Origin: AR5 sp041499965
Lineage (GTDB): Bacteria; Methylomirabilota; Methylomirabilia; Rokubacteriales; CSP1-6
Assembly: GCA_041499965.1 (NCBI GenBank)
Contig: JBGQLG010000009.1
Coordinates: 1 to 64,000 of the forward strand
Length of the DNA: 64,000 bases
Direction of reading: 5' to 3'
The position numbers were made by a program, and so were the translations under genes. Numbering within the stretch: the first letter of the stretch is position 1; each line of letters starts with the position of its first letter. A model generated the notes under the pieces. It was not told where the DNA came from. It did no database searches and worked only from the letters and a program-made list of their open reading frames with translations. This document shows, in pieces, positions 42,459 to 52,546 of this stretch.

Positions 42459-42796
42459 CAACCGACCTCCTCAACGACCTCTTGAGTTTTCGCCGGCCGA
42501 GCCTTCTTACGGATGGGGACCCGGGTCGAGAGGAAGCGCAGCACGCTCTCGTTGAGGCGGAGCTGTCGCTCGAACTCCTTGACCATGGCCGGCTCGGCTG
42601 CAACCTCGAAGACCGCGTACGTGCCCTCCCGCTGCTTGCGGATGTCGTACGCGAGCCGGCGCTTCCCCCAGTTCTCCATCTTGACGACCTCGGCCTTCAG
42701 CGACGTGATCTGCTCGCCCAGCTGCGTGAGCAGGGCGGCAATCTCCTCGTCGGTGGGCCGTGGATCGACGATCACCAGGATTTCATAGGGCCGCAG
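42458..42796 (-). CDS. rpsF: 30S ribosomal protein S6 (probable CTG start)
   Basis: 112 residues from CTG at 42796: (M)RPYEILVIVDPRPTDEEIAAL, KAEVVKMENWGKRRLAYDIRKQREGTY (in parts). RPYE directly after the initiator is the usual S6 N-terminus. GGAGGTGAG (42808-42800) is an almost perfect Shine-Dalgarno 3-5 bases before CTG. A GTG at 42805 is in frame but overlaps the Shine-Dalgarno itself and would add SA; one at 42835 adds more. The start is inferred. First gene of the S6-SSB-S18-L9 operon. Confidence 0.93.
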   Translation of the reverse strand: MRPYEILVIVDPRPTDEEIAALLTQLGEQITSLKAEVVKMENWGKRRLAYDIRKQREGTYAVFEVAAEPAMVKEFERQLRLNESVLRFLSTRVPIRKKARPAKTQEVVEEVG

Positions 42797-42858
42797 TGCA
42801 CTCACCTCCCCCGAATCGCACGATCGACGACACAATCCTGTTCGAAGCGCCTAACCGT

Positions 42859-42888
42859 ATCAAACATCCCCACCGCCCGCAACGTCAA
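42859..42888 (-). promoter_or_regulatory. Possible promoter for rpsF operon
   Basis: Minus strand TTGACG (42888-42883), 18-base spacer, TTTGAT (42864-42859), about 60 bases upstream of the start; GATACG follows. Weak match, inference only. Confidence 0.4.
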
Positions 42889-42985
42889 CGCCTGAAAACA
42901 GATACGGCCCGGGCCGGTCACCCGACCCGAGCCGCACCCCCGCATTCGCGGGAGCCTGAACCGTTCGACCTCCCCGTCGATTCGA

Positions 42986-43081
42986 GCGCCGGCTTGCCGG
43001 CGCCATCCTCCTGGGGGGAGGCAGGCGCGAGCGGGCCGTCAGGCCCGCTGCGCCGTCGGAAGGGGGGCGAAGCCCCCCTCC
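42986..43081. terminator. Cluster of three hairpins after groL
   Basis: Three hairpins in tandem: GCGCCGGC-tt-GCCGGCGC (42986-43003), GCGGGCC-gtca-GGCCCGC (43031-43048) and GGAAGGGGGGC-gaa-GCCCCCCTCC (43058-43081, TTCG loop on the minus strand). The last is 7 bases after the groL stop. No T-run; likely the groESL terminator. The same gap holds the rpsF promoter. Confidence 0.65.
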
Positions 43082-43087
43082 GAGGAT

Positions 43088-44713
<1,626 letters not shown>

Positions 44714-44748
44714 GGATCAATACCCTCCTTGGGGATCAGGTGGAATCG

Positions 44749-45039
44749 TTACTCGAGGATGGCGAGAACGTCTTCCTCGCGCAGGATGAGGTAGTCGTCA
44801 CCGTCGATCTTGACTTCGTTGCCGGAGTACTTGCCGAACAGGATGCGATCCCCGGACTTCACGTCGAGCGGGATGCGCTTGCCGTTGTCGTCGATCTTCC
44901 CGGCGCCGACCGCGACGACCTTGGCGCGCTGAGGCTTTTCCTTGGCGCTGTCGGGGATGATGATCCCCCCGATCTTCTCCTCGCCCTCTTCCTCGCGCTT
45001 GACGAGGATTCGGTCATGCAGCGGACGGATCTTCTTCAT
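44749..45039 (-). CDS. groS: Co-chaperonin GroES
   Basis: 96 residues. MKKIRPLHDRILVKREEEGEEKIGGIIIPDSAKEKP (in parts) contains the mobile loop (EEKIGGIIIPD) that contacts GroEL. ATG at 45039 gives the family start; the longer upstream frame (from 45072) adds 11 non-conserved residues. Ends 35 bases before groL. Confidence 0.98.
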   Translation of the reverse strand: MKKIRPLHDRILVKREEEGEEKIGGIIIPDSAKEKPQRAKVVAVGAGKIDDNGKRIPLDVKSGDRILFGKYSGNEVKIDGDDYLILREEDVLAILE

Positions 45040-45129
45040 AGACCCTCTGCCTCCTTGAGTGGTGTTGGACACTGTTGATCAGTCGAGCCGGAGCCGGCGC
45101 CGGTCTCGGGCGCCCGGCCCAATGAGCGT

Positions 45130-45156
45130 TTAGCACTCCTCAAAAGCGAGTGCTAG
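45130..45156. promoter_or_regulatory. CIRCE element (HrcA operator)
   Basis: TTAGCACTC-N9-GAGTGCTAG, the classical inverted repeat bound by HrcA (consensus ends in A; here G). It overlaps the groESL promoter -10 and also lies 48 bases from the start of the divergent dehydrogenase gene. Confidence 0.96.
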
Positions 45157-45181
45157 TATAGCCCCGTTTCGACCTGATCAA
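45155..45181 (-). promoter_or_regulatory. Predicted groESL promoter
   Basis: Minus strand TTGATC (45181-45176), 15-base spacer, TATACT (45160-45155). The -10 abuts the CIRCE, so HrcA binding would block it. Confidence 0.6.
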
Positions 45182-45204
45182 GTGGAAAATAACGGGGACC
45201 AACG

Positions 45205-46164
45205 ATGCCTAAAAGGATACTGATTTCAAATGTTTTGCCGGCAGAGTCCCGTCAGATCATACCGGCCGAGTTCGTGGTGGACTACAACGACTCGGACGAG
45301 CCGATGCCCAAAGGCGACCTCGTCCGACGGCTACAGGACAAGGACGCGCTGATCTGTCACATCATCTCGGCCGTGGACGACGAGGTGCTCGGCGCGTCCC
45401 CGGATCTGAAGGTCGTGGCCAACGTCGCCGTGGGCTACAACAACATCGACGTCGCCGCCGCCCGGCGCCGCGGCATCGCGGTCACCAACACCCCCGACGT
45501 CCTCACCGAGACCACCGCGGACTTCGCCTGGGCACTGCTCATGGCCGCCGCCCGGCGCGTCGTCGAGGCCGACCACTACGTGCGCTCGGATCAGTGGAAG
45601 GTCTGGAAGTGGGACCTGCTGTGGGGCGCCGACATCCACGGCAAGACCCTCGGCGTGGTGGGCTTCGGGCGGATCGGCCGGGCCGTGGCCCGGCGCGCGC
45701 TGGGCTTCGGCATGCGCGTGCTGTATCACGACACGCTGCGCGCCGACCCGGCCGCCGAGCGCGAGTTGAAGGCCACACCCGCCGATCTGGACACCCTGCT
45801 CCGCGAGTCGGACTTCATCTCGCTCCACACGCTGCTGAGCCCCGAGACCCGCCACCTCATCAACGAGCGCACGCTGCGCCTCATGAAGAAGACCGCCATC
45901 CTGGTCAACGCCGCCCGCGGTCCGGTGGTGGACGAGGCCGCCCTGGCGAGGGCGCTGTCCGAGCAGTGGATCCGCGGGGCGGGGCTCGACGTGTTCGAGG
46001 ACGAGCCCAGGATCCACCCGGCGCTGTTGCCGCTGCGCAACGTGACCCTGGCCCCCCACATCGCCAGCGCCTCGCACGAGACCCGCATCGCGATGGCGAC
46101 GCTGGCGATCCGCAACTGCCTGGCCGTGCTGGAGGGCCAGCCCCCGCTCACGCCCGTGTCGTAG
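45205..46164 (+). CDS. D-isomer-specific 2-hydroxyacid dehydrogenase (glyoxylate/hydroxypyruvate reductase type)
   Basis: 319 residues. NAD(P)H-dependent reduction of glyoxylate, hydroxypyruvate or similar 2-oxoacids. NVAVGYNNIDVAAARRRGIAVTNTPDVLTETTADF is the catalytic-domain hallmark, GVVGFGRIGRAVARRA the Rossmann GxGxxG, followed by NAARGPVVDEAAL, DVFEDEP (catalytic Glu) and LAPHIASASHETR (catalytic His). ATG at 45205 with GGGGA 7 bases upstream. It is divergent to groS and shares the CIRCE-bearing spacer. Confidence 0.93.
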   Translation: MPKRILISNVLPAESRQIIPAEFVVDYNDSDEPMPKGDLVRRLQDKDALICHIISAVDDEVLGASPDLKVVANVAVGYNNIDVAAARRRGIAVTNTPDVLTETTADFAWALLMAAARRVVEADHYVRSDQWKVWKWDLLWGADIHGKTLGVVGFGRIGRAVARRALGFGMRVLYHDTLRADPAAERELKATPADLDTLLRESDFISLHTLLSPETRHLINERTLRLMKKTAILVNAARGPVVDEAALARALSEQWIRGAGLDVFEDEPRIHPALLPLRNVTLAPHIASASHETRIAMATLAIRNCLAVLEGQPPLTPVS

Positions 46165-46178
46165 TCAGCCTCCCCCGC

Positions 46179-46934
46179 TCAACCGCGGCGATGCAACGGG
46201 TGCCGCATCCAGACGTTGGGCTCGACGTAGCGGCCGCGGTCGCGCCGCCGGTCGATCGTGATTGGGACGAGCGCCCCCGGCACCACGTAGCGGCCGCTCG
46301 CCGGAAACCGCATCGCCGTCCACTGCTCCCACTGGCGGACGCGCCCTTCGACCACCATCGAGCGGTCCGCCACCCGGAGCACACGGGCGCCCAGCCGCAC
46401 GTGCACGCGCAGCCACGGATCGAGCGGCAGGCGATCCTCGCGGCGCCAGCGAACGTAGTCCTCCATCGGCGTGAGGGGATAGCGGTGCTTGAGCGTGGGG
46501 CGCACGGGCGCGACCAGCGCGCGCAGGCCGTGACGCCGGGCCAGCGTCCCCATCGCGCGGAGGACGGCGCGGCTCAGCCCGCGGCCCTGCCGGGCGGGAT
46601 CGACCGCGGCCAGCAACGCTGACAGTGCCGTGGGGCGTCGGCCCTGGCGCCGGTCGCGCACGCCTCGCACGAGCACGCCGTCCACGCCCATCGGCAGCGA
46701 CGCCGGGCGCCCGTTCCAGACGAACGGGATCGTGTAGCCGCCGGCCACCACGCGTCCGCGCCGGTCGCAGAGGATCGGCTGGAATTCGGCGAAGTCATGG
46801 AGGAGCGTGGGCCAGTGCCGGTCACAGACCGCATCGTGGTGGATGTACGCCATCGTCGGCGGCCACACCGATGCCGTGAGCCGGCGGAGCGCCGGCAGCA
46901 GGTCCGGACGCTCGCGCAGCGTGACGAGGCGCAG
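46179..46934 (-). CDS. GNAT-family acetyltransferase-like protein (start uncertain)
   Basis: MAYIHHDAVCDRHWPTLLHDFAEFQPILCDRRGRVVAGGYTIPFVW and the motif A region AAVDPARQGRGLSRAVLRAM (in parts) are GNAT-like. The family N-terminus (LRLVTLRERPDLLPALRRLTASVWPP) continues upstream of GTG at 46868, but no ATG, GTG or TTG exists in frame before the overlap with mrfB, so a CTG (46934, or 46958) is assumed; the GTG at 46868 would lose 22 conserved-looking residues. Substrate unknown. It follows mrfB by 10 bases. Confidence 0.6.
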   Translation of the reverse strand: MRLVTLRERPDLLPALRRLTASVWPPTMAYIHHDAVCDRHWPTLLHDFAEFQPILCDRRGRVVAGGYTIPFVWNGRPASLPMGVDGVLVRGVRDRRQGRRPTALSALLAAVDPARQGRGLSRAVLRAMGTLARRHGLRALVAPVRPTLKHRYPLTPMEDYVRWRREDRLPLDPWLRVHVRLGARVLRVADRSMVVEGRVRQWEQWTAMRFPASGRYVVPGALVPITIDRRRDRGRYVEPNVWMRHPLHRRG

Positions 46935-46944
46935 GCCTCGCGAT

Positions 46945-48150
46945 TCAGCCGAGGCCAGGGTGACGCTCGAGGCGGCGGTTGAGGCGGTCCAGGCGATACG
47001 CGAAGGCCTCGAGCACGCGGGCCGCGGCGCCGGCGGCCCGGGCCAGGCCGAGCGCGTCCGTCACCACCTCGCGCGCGGTCGCGAGGTCGCGCGCCCGGTG
47101 CTCGTGGTACTTCGCCAGCTCTTCCCACGGCCGCGGATCGAACACCTGGTGGCCCCGGGCCGCCTCCCACAGCGTGCGGGCGGCCTCCCAGCGGGCGGCC
47201 CGCTTCTCCCACCACGCCAGCCGCAGACGGGCCCAGCGCGCCACCGACTCAGGCAGCCCGGCCTCGAGCGCCGCCCGATAACACGCCAGGCCGCGCTCCA
47301 GGTCCACCGGCTCCCACAGGCGCCCCAGACCGGCCAGCTCCTCGGGCCGCACCGGGGACTCCCCGGCGAGCGCCCGGCCGAACCAGCTCACCAGCGCGAC
47401 CAGCGACAGCACGTCGGAGCGGTTGTGCTCGAACACCCGGCGCAGCGGCGCCGCCCGACGCGAGCGCAGATAGTCGAAGTACAGCAGCGGGATCATCGCG
47501 CCCGGCACGTCGTCCTCGCGCGTGAGGCCGAGGACATCGCTTTCCAGCGTCGACAATCGGCAATCAGCCAGCCAGCCCGTCCACACACGGCGCGCCGGCC
47601 GGAGCAGATCCAGGTGGGGCAGCGACATCGGCCACCGGCGCCGGGCCAGGACGAAGCGTGTCTCCAGCAGCGGCAGGTCGAAGCCCGCGCCGTTGAAGGT
47701 GACGATCGCCCGGGCCCGGGCCAGCAGCGGCTCGAGCGCCGTCAGCAGCGCGGGCTCGTCGTCGAAATCGCGCATGAAGTACTGCTGCACCACGAGGCGC
47801 GTGCCCTCGAGGTAGGCGACGCCGACCAGGAACGCGTAGGTGCCGGTGCCACCGGCCAGCCCGGTCGTCTCCGTGTCCAGGAACAGCAGCCCCTCGGCGG
47901 CGCCGAGCTCGCCGTCCACGCGAGCGGCCCGGGCCAGCAGCGGCAGCGGGGCCGCCCGGAGGTCGCCGAGCACCTCGCCGCCGTGGCGATGCGTGAGTGC
48001 ATACGCCCGGCTCACGACGACGACGCTGCCCTCGTCGGTCTCGAGGAGCTCACCGTCCACCACGCGCTCGATCGGCTCGGCGGCCGGCCGCGGCGGCCGC
48101 GCCGTCTCGATGCGCCGGATCACACGGCGGAGTTCGTCCAGGCTGGGCAT
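46945..48150 (-). CDS. mrfB: MrfB-like exonuclease (YprB, RNase H-like domain)
   Basis: 401 residues. DEDDh-type nuclease core: LLFLDTETTGLAGGTGTYAFLVG (first Asp/Glu), VTFNGAGFDLPLLETRF (second Asp) and HNRSDVLSLVALVSWFGRAL (final His/Asp). The C-terminal part (after 280) is TPR-like helical. In Bacillus, MrfA helicase and MrfB nuclease work together in mitomycin C lesion repair; here the two genes are adjacent, 8 bases apart. ATG at 48150. Confidence 0.9.
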   Translation of the reverse strand: MPSLDELRRVIRRIETARPPRPAAEPIERVVDGELLETDEGSVVVVSRAYALTHRHGGEVLGDLRAAPLPLLARAARVDGELGAAEGLLFLDTETTGLAGGTGTYAFLVGVAYLEGTRLVVQQYFMRDFDDEPALLTALEPLLARARAIVTFNGAGFDLPLLETRFVLARRRWPMSLPHLDLLRPARRVWTGWLADCRLSTLESDVLGLTREDDVPGAMIPLLYFDYLRSRRAAPLRRVFEHNRSDVLSLVALVSWFGRALAGESPVRPEELAGLGRLWEPVDLERGLACYRAALEAGLPESVARWARLRLAWWEKRAARWEAARTLWEAARGHQVFDPRPWEELAKYHEHRARDLATAREVVTDALGLARAAGAAARVLEAFAYRLDRLNRRLERHPGLG

Positions 48151-48157
48151 CGCCGCG

Positions 48158-50506
48158 TCAGGCGGTGAGGGCGGTGAGGAAACGGGCGGCGGTGGCCTTG
48201 GCGCGGCGGCCGACCTCGTTCACGGGTCCCACGCACGACGGGCAGCCGGCGGTACAGGCGCAGGCCTTCAACGTCGTGAGCCCGTGCCGCAGGAGGTCGG
48301 GCAGGACCTCGAACACCCGCTCGGCGAGGCCGATCCCGCCGGCGTGAGCGTCGTAGAGGTAGATGGTCGGATTGAACCGCTCGGCCTGCAGGAGGCGCTG
48401 CTTGGCCGACTCGCGGGTGGCGACCACGCCGGCCTCGGCCGGCGTGGTGTCGCCGAGCCAGGAGCCGAGGTCGCGGATGTCGCACAGCAGGAAGATCGGC
48501 GCCAGGTGATGCAGCAGGTACGTCACCGCGCGGAGGCCGTCGATCAGCTCCTCGCGCGAGCGGCCGACGCGCTCGAGCGTGGCCGGCGGCACCGTGATCC
48601 ACGCGCTGGTCGTCTGCTTCTCCTGCTGGGGCAGCTCGACCTCGCCGGAGCCGACGTTCTCCATCGTCCCCAGCTTGATCTTCTTGAACCCGACGACCTT
48701 CTCCGCCACCAGCACCTCGCCCTGCTCGGCCAGGAACCCGGGGTGCTCGCGGCCCTCCAGCCGGCGCAGGATCCACACGCCCCTGGCGCTCACGGCGTCG
48801 GTGAAGTAGTCGACGTCGACGCGCTTGACGTAGGCGACCTTCTCCTCGTCCTCGCGGAAGTGCAGCTCCTGCACCTCGTAGGGGGTGCTCTCCACCAGGT
48901 AGATCGCCTTGGGATGGATCGTCGCGAAGGCGCTGCCCCAGTCCACCTCGGCGATGATCTGCCGCTTCTTCGTCTGCTGCGCGTCCCGGAACGTCGTCTC
49001 GATCACCAGGAAGTTGTCAGTGGTGACCGTGCGCAGCGAGACGTGATCGGCCGGATAGGTCTCGGACGCCCAGTGGTAGCGGGGCCCGGCGCGATGCAGC
49101 ACGCCCTCGTCCTCGAGCGCGGCCAGCTCTCGCCGCACGTCGACCCCGCCGAAGCGCTCGTCCTCGGGGATCGGCAGCTCGAAGGCCGCGCACTTGAGGT
49201 GGTTCACCAGGATGAACGGATTGTCGGGGTTGATGCGCGCGTGCTCGGGCGGCGTGCCGAACAGATAGTCGGGGTGCGTGACCATGAACTGGTCGAGCGG
49301 CGCGCTGGTGGCGACGAGGATGGCCGCCGAGGGATCGGCCCGGCGCCCGGCCCGGCCGGCCTGCTGCCAGAGCGAGGCGATCGTGCCCGGATACCCGGCC
49401 AGCACGGCAGCGTCGAGGTGGCCGATGTCGACGCCCAGCTCGAGCGCGTTCGTCGACACGACGCCGAGCGCCTCGCCCGTCCGCAGCTCGCGCTCGACGG
49501 CGCGGCGCCGGTTCGGGAGATAGCCGCCGCGGTAGCCGCGCACGATGCCGGCATCGCCGGTGGCGCGATTGGCCACGCCGGCCTTGATCGAGGTCAGCAG
49601 CACCTCGGTCGACAGCCGGCTCTGCGCGAAGACGATCGTGGGCACCTCGGCCCGCAGCAGGCGAATCGCCAGCTTGGCCGCCTCGCCGAGGTACGGCGCC
49701 CGGATGCCCAGCTCAGGATTCACGACCGGGGGGTTGTAGCAGACGAAGGTCTTGTCGCCGGTCGGCGCCCCGCTCTCGGTGATCTCCTCGACGGGCTCTC
49801 CGGTGATCCGGCTGGCCAGCTCGCCGGGGTTGGCGATCGTCGCCGAGGCCATGATGAACTGCGGCGTCGATCCGTAGTGCGCGCAGATGCGCTTGAGCCG
49901 GCGCAGGACGTTGGCGAGGTGCGAGCCGAACACGCCGCGATAGGCGTGCAGCTCGTCGATGACGACGTAGCGGAGGTTCTGGAACAGGGTCGCCCATTTC
50001 GTGTGGTGCGGCAGGATGCCCGAGTGCAGCATGTCGGGGTTCGTCAGCACCAGGTTGGCCCGGGCCCGGACGGCGCGCCGCGCGTCCTGCGGCGTGTCGC
50101 CGTCGTAGGTGAACATCCGCATCTCGGGCATCGACTTGGCCAGCGCCTCCAGCTCGGCCAGCTGGTCCTGCGCGAGCGCCTTGGTCGGGAAGAGATAGAG
50201 GACGCGCGCCTCCGGCCGCTCGACCAGCGATTGCAGCGCCGGCAGGTTGTAGCACAGCGTCTTGCCGGAGGCCGTCGGCGTCACCACGACCACGTGGCGT
50301 CCGGCCTCGACGAGCTCCCACGCGCGCGCCTGGTGGCTGAAGAGCTGCTCGATGCCGCGCCCCCGCAGCGCCTCGGCGATGCGCGGATCGAGCGAGGCTG
50401 GGAACGGCGCCAGCACGGCGGCGCGCGCGGGAAAGTGGCGGGTGGCGGTGATGCAGCGGCCGGTCGAGGCGGAGATCAACAAATCGTCCAGGATCTCGCC
50501 GAGCAT
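48158..50506 (-). CDS. mrfA: MrfA-like superfamily 2 helicase (YprA, DUF1998)
   Basis: 782 residues. SF2 motifs: SHQARAWELVEAGRHVVVVTPTASGKTLCYNLP (I), VIDELHAYRG (II, DELH), MASATIANP (III), STNALELGVDIGHLDAAVLAGYPGTIASLWQQAGRAGR (V-VI, in parts). The C-terminal DUF1998 zinc region CACTAGCPSC is intact. Unwinds damaged DNA for the partner nuclease. ATG at 50506 is 23 bases from the divergent VanZ gene. Confidence 0.96.
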   Translation of the reverse strand: MLGEILDDLLISASTGRCITATRHFPARAAVLAPFPASLDPRIAEALRGRGIEQLFSHQARAWELVEAGRHVVVVTPTASGKTLCYNLPALQSLVERPEARVLYLFPTKALAQDQLAELEALAKSMPEMRMFTYDGDTPQDARRAVRARANLVLTNPDMLHSGILPHHTKWATLFQNLRYVVIDELHAYRGVFGSHLANVLRRLKRICAHYGSTPQFIMASATIANPGELASRITGEPVEEITESGAPTGDKTFVCYNPPVVNPELGIRAPYLGEAAKLAIRLLRAEVPTIVFAQSRLSTEVLLTSIKAGVANRATGDAGIVRGYRGGYLPNRRRAVERELRTGEALGVVSTNALELGVDIGHLDAAVLAGYPGTIASLWQQAGRAGRRADPSAAILVATSAPLDQFMVTHPDYLFGTPPEHARINPDNPFILVNHLKCAAFELPIPEDERFGGVDVRRELAALEDEGVLHRAGPRYHWASETYPADHVSLRTVTTDNFLVIETTFRDAQQTKKRQIIAEVDWGSAFATIHPKAIYLVESTPYEVQELHFREDEEKVAYVKRVDVDYFTDAVSARGVWILRRLEGREHPGFLAEQGEVLVAEKVVGFKKIKLGTMENVGSGEVELPQQEKQTTSAWITVPPATLERVGRSREELIDGLRAVTYLLHHLAPIFLLCDIRDLGSWLGDTTPAEAGVVATRESAKQRLLQAERFNPTIYLYDAHAGGIGLAERVFEVLPDLLRHGLTTLKACACTAGCPSCVGPVNEVGRRAKATAARFLTALTA

Positions 50507-50529
50507 CGGGGCGACTGTATCATGAAAGC

Positions 50530-51120
50530 GTGAGCCGTCTCGCCACCTGGCTGCCCCCGATCGCGTGGATGATCGTCGTGCTCTCGGCCTCCTCCGCCGA
50601 ATTCAGCGCTGCGAACACCGGCGGGCTCATCGGCCCCGCCCTGAGCTGGCTGTTCCCGGGGCTGGCCCTGCATCACGTCGATCTCATCCACGGCGTCCTC
50701 CGCAAGCTCGCCCACTTCACCGAGTACGCGATCCTCGGTGCCCTGTGGTTTCGCGGGCTGACGCGCAGCGATCTGGTTCGGTCGCCCGCCGCCGCCGGGC
50801 TGGCGCTGGTCATCAGCATCGCCTGCGCGGTGGTGGACGAGAGCCACCAGGCGTTCGTCCCCAGCCGCACCGGCAGCGTGCGCGACGTGCTGCTCGACTC
50901 GACGGGGGCGCTCACGGCCATCGTGGCCGGACGGCTCGGCTGGTGGGGCACCGCCGACGTCGCCACCGGCGTGCTGTTGTGGGTGTCCGCGGTGGGGGGG
51001 CTGGCGGCGCTGGCCCTCGATCTCGCGGCCGGCGCCAGCGGCGGCCTGCTGTGGGTCACCGTGCCGGTGGCCGCCGTGCTGCTCGTCTACCGCAGGCGGA
51101 GCAGCGTCTCGCGCACCTGA
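50530..51120 (+). CDS. VanZ family membrane protein
   Basis: 196 residues with about five membrane helices; KLAHFTEYAILGALWFRGL and VVDESHQAFVPSRTGSVRDVLLDSTGA are the VanZ motifs. VanZ proteins are linked to lipoglycopeptide resistance but the biochemical activity is unclear. GTG at 50530. The 3' end overlaps cobA convergently by 34 bases. Confidence 0.93.
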   Translation: MSRLATWLPPIAWMIVVLSASSAEFSAANTGGLIGPALSWLFPGLALHHVDLIHGVLRKLAHFTEYAILGALWFRGLTRSDLVRSPAAAGLALVISIACAVVDESHQAFVPSRTGSVRDVLLDSTGALTAIVAGRLGWWGTADVATGVLLWVSAVGGLAALALDLAAGASGGLLWVTVPVAAVLLVYRRRSSVSRT

Positions 51121-51920
51121 GCGTCGAGCGACTCGGCCGCCGCGGCGCCCGCCGCCGGATCCACAGAGGCCGGGTCCTCGGCAAACCATGCCAGCCGCGG
51201 CCGTAGCGCGACCACGTCCCCGACGACGGCCACGACGGGCGGCGCGAGCTGCGCGGCTTCGGCCAGCGCGCCGATCTCGTCGAGACGCCCCACGAGCGTC
51301 ACCTGCGCGTCGGTCGTGCCCCATCGGATCAGAGCCACCGGCGTGTCGGGACGGCGGCCGCCGTCCAGCAGCGCCCGCGTGATGCGCGGCAGGCCCCGGG
51401 CGCCCATCAGGATCACGAGCGTGTCGACGGCGGTCGCCAGCCGCGCCCAGTCCACTGAGCCGTGCGCCTTGTCCTCGTCCTCGTGGCCGGTGACGACCGC
51501 GAACGACGAGGCGGTACCGCGATGCGTGAGCGGGATCCCCGCGTAGGCGGGCACCGCGACCGCCGCACTCACGCCGGGCACCACCTCGAACGGGATGGCC
51601 GCCGCCGCCAGCGCGTCGGCCTCCTCGCCGCCGCGGCCGAAGACGAACGGATCGCCGCCCTTGAGCCGCACCACCCGCCGCCCCTGCCGCGCGTGCGCCA
51701 CGAGCAGCGCGTTGATGCGCGCTTGCGACAGCACGTGGGCGCCGCTGGCCTTGCCCGCGAAGATGCGCAACGCGTCGGGGGGCGCCTCGTCGAGCAACCG
51801 CGGATCGACGAGGCGATCGTAGATGACGACCTCGGCCCGGCGCAGCAGCGCCAGGCCGCGGACCGTCATCAGGCCGGGGTCGCCGGGACCGGCGCCGACG
51901 AGCGCGACCCGGCCGCTCAC
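51087..51920 (-). CDS. cobA: Uroporphyrinogen-III C-methyltransferase
   Basis: 277 residues. SAM-dependent methylation at C2 and C7 to precorrin-2. VALVGAGPGDPGLMTVRGLALLRRAEVVIYDRLV (in parts) is the N-terminal motif, VRLKGGDPFVFGRGGEEADAL and GIPLTHRGTASSFAVVTGHE follow. GTG at 51920 overlaps the stop of the Met8/CysG-N gene (GTGA). Siroheme branch. Confidence 0.97.
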   Translation of the reverse strand: MSGRVALVGAGPGDPGLMTVRGLALLRRAEVVIYDRLVDPRLLDEAPPDALRIFAGKASGAHVLSQARINALLVAHARQGRRVVRLKGGDPFVFGRGGEEADALAAAAIPFEVVPGVSAAVAVPAYAGIPLTHRGTASSFAVVTGHEDEDKAHGSVDWARLATAVDTLVILMGARGLPRITRALLDGGRRPDTPVALIRWGTTDAQVTLVGRLDEIGALAEAAQLAPPVVAVVGDVVALRPRLAWFAEDPASVDPAAGAAAAESLDAQVRETLLRLR

Positions 51921-52546
51921 GGCGTGAGATCCAGCCGGGCACGCAGCCGCCCGCGCGCGTCGTCCACCCGGCCCTCGGCCAGGAGCGCGCGCACGTCGGC
52001 GGCCAGGGCTCGACGCCAGGCTTCGGCGTCGGCCGCGCGCCCGGCCGTCCGGAGATCGAGGCGCGCGTCGGCCGCCAGCTCGCCCAGCGCGGCCCACTCG
52101 ACGCCGAGGGTGGCGTCGAGGTGCTCGCGCAGCGCCCGCGTGAGCGCCGGGCTCGCGCCACCCGAGCCCACGGCAATCGTGAGCACGCCGCGGCGCACGA
52201 GCCCGGGCAGGATGAAGTCGCAGTGCGCCGGATCGTCGGCGGCGTTCAGCCACACGCCGCGCTCGCGGGCCTCACGAGCCACCGTCGCGGTGATCGACGG
52301 ATCGTCGACGGCGGTGAGCGCGAGGGCCGCGCCGGCGAGATCGCCGCACTGGTACTCGCGGGCGACGTGGCGGACCTGCCCGGCCCCGACCAGCGCCGCC
52401 AGCGCCGGTGTGATGGCCGGGCTGACCAGCGTGACGACGGCGCCGGCCTCCAGCAGCGTCATGACCCGACGCTCGGCGACGCGGCCGCCGCCCACCACGA
52501 CGCAGGGGCGGCCGCCCAGGTCGAGGGACACGGGATAGAACCCCAT
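51917..52546 (-). CDS. Precorrin-2 dehydrogenase / sirohydrochlorin ferrochelatase (CysG N-domain)
   Basis: 209 residues. MGFYPVSLDLGGRPCVVVGGGRVAERRV (Rossmann), ALTAVDDPSITATVAREARERGVWLNAADDPAHCDFILPG (in parts) with the catalytic Asp (DDPAHCDF). Makes siroheme from precorrin-2 together with CobA. ATG at 52546 overlaps the reductase stop (TGATG). Confidence 0.95.
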   Translation of the reverse strand: MGFYPVSLDLGGRPCVVVGGGRVAERRVMTLLEAGAVVTLVSPAITPALAALVGAGQVRHVAREYQCGDLAGAALALTAVDDPSITATVAREARERGVWLNAADDPAHCDFILPGLVRRGVLTIAVGSGGASPALTRALREHLDATLGVEWAALGELAADARLDLRTAGRAADAEAWRRALAADVRALLAEGRVDDARGRLRARLDLTP

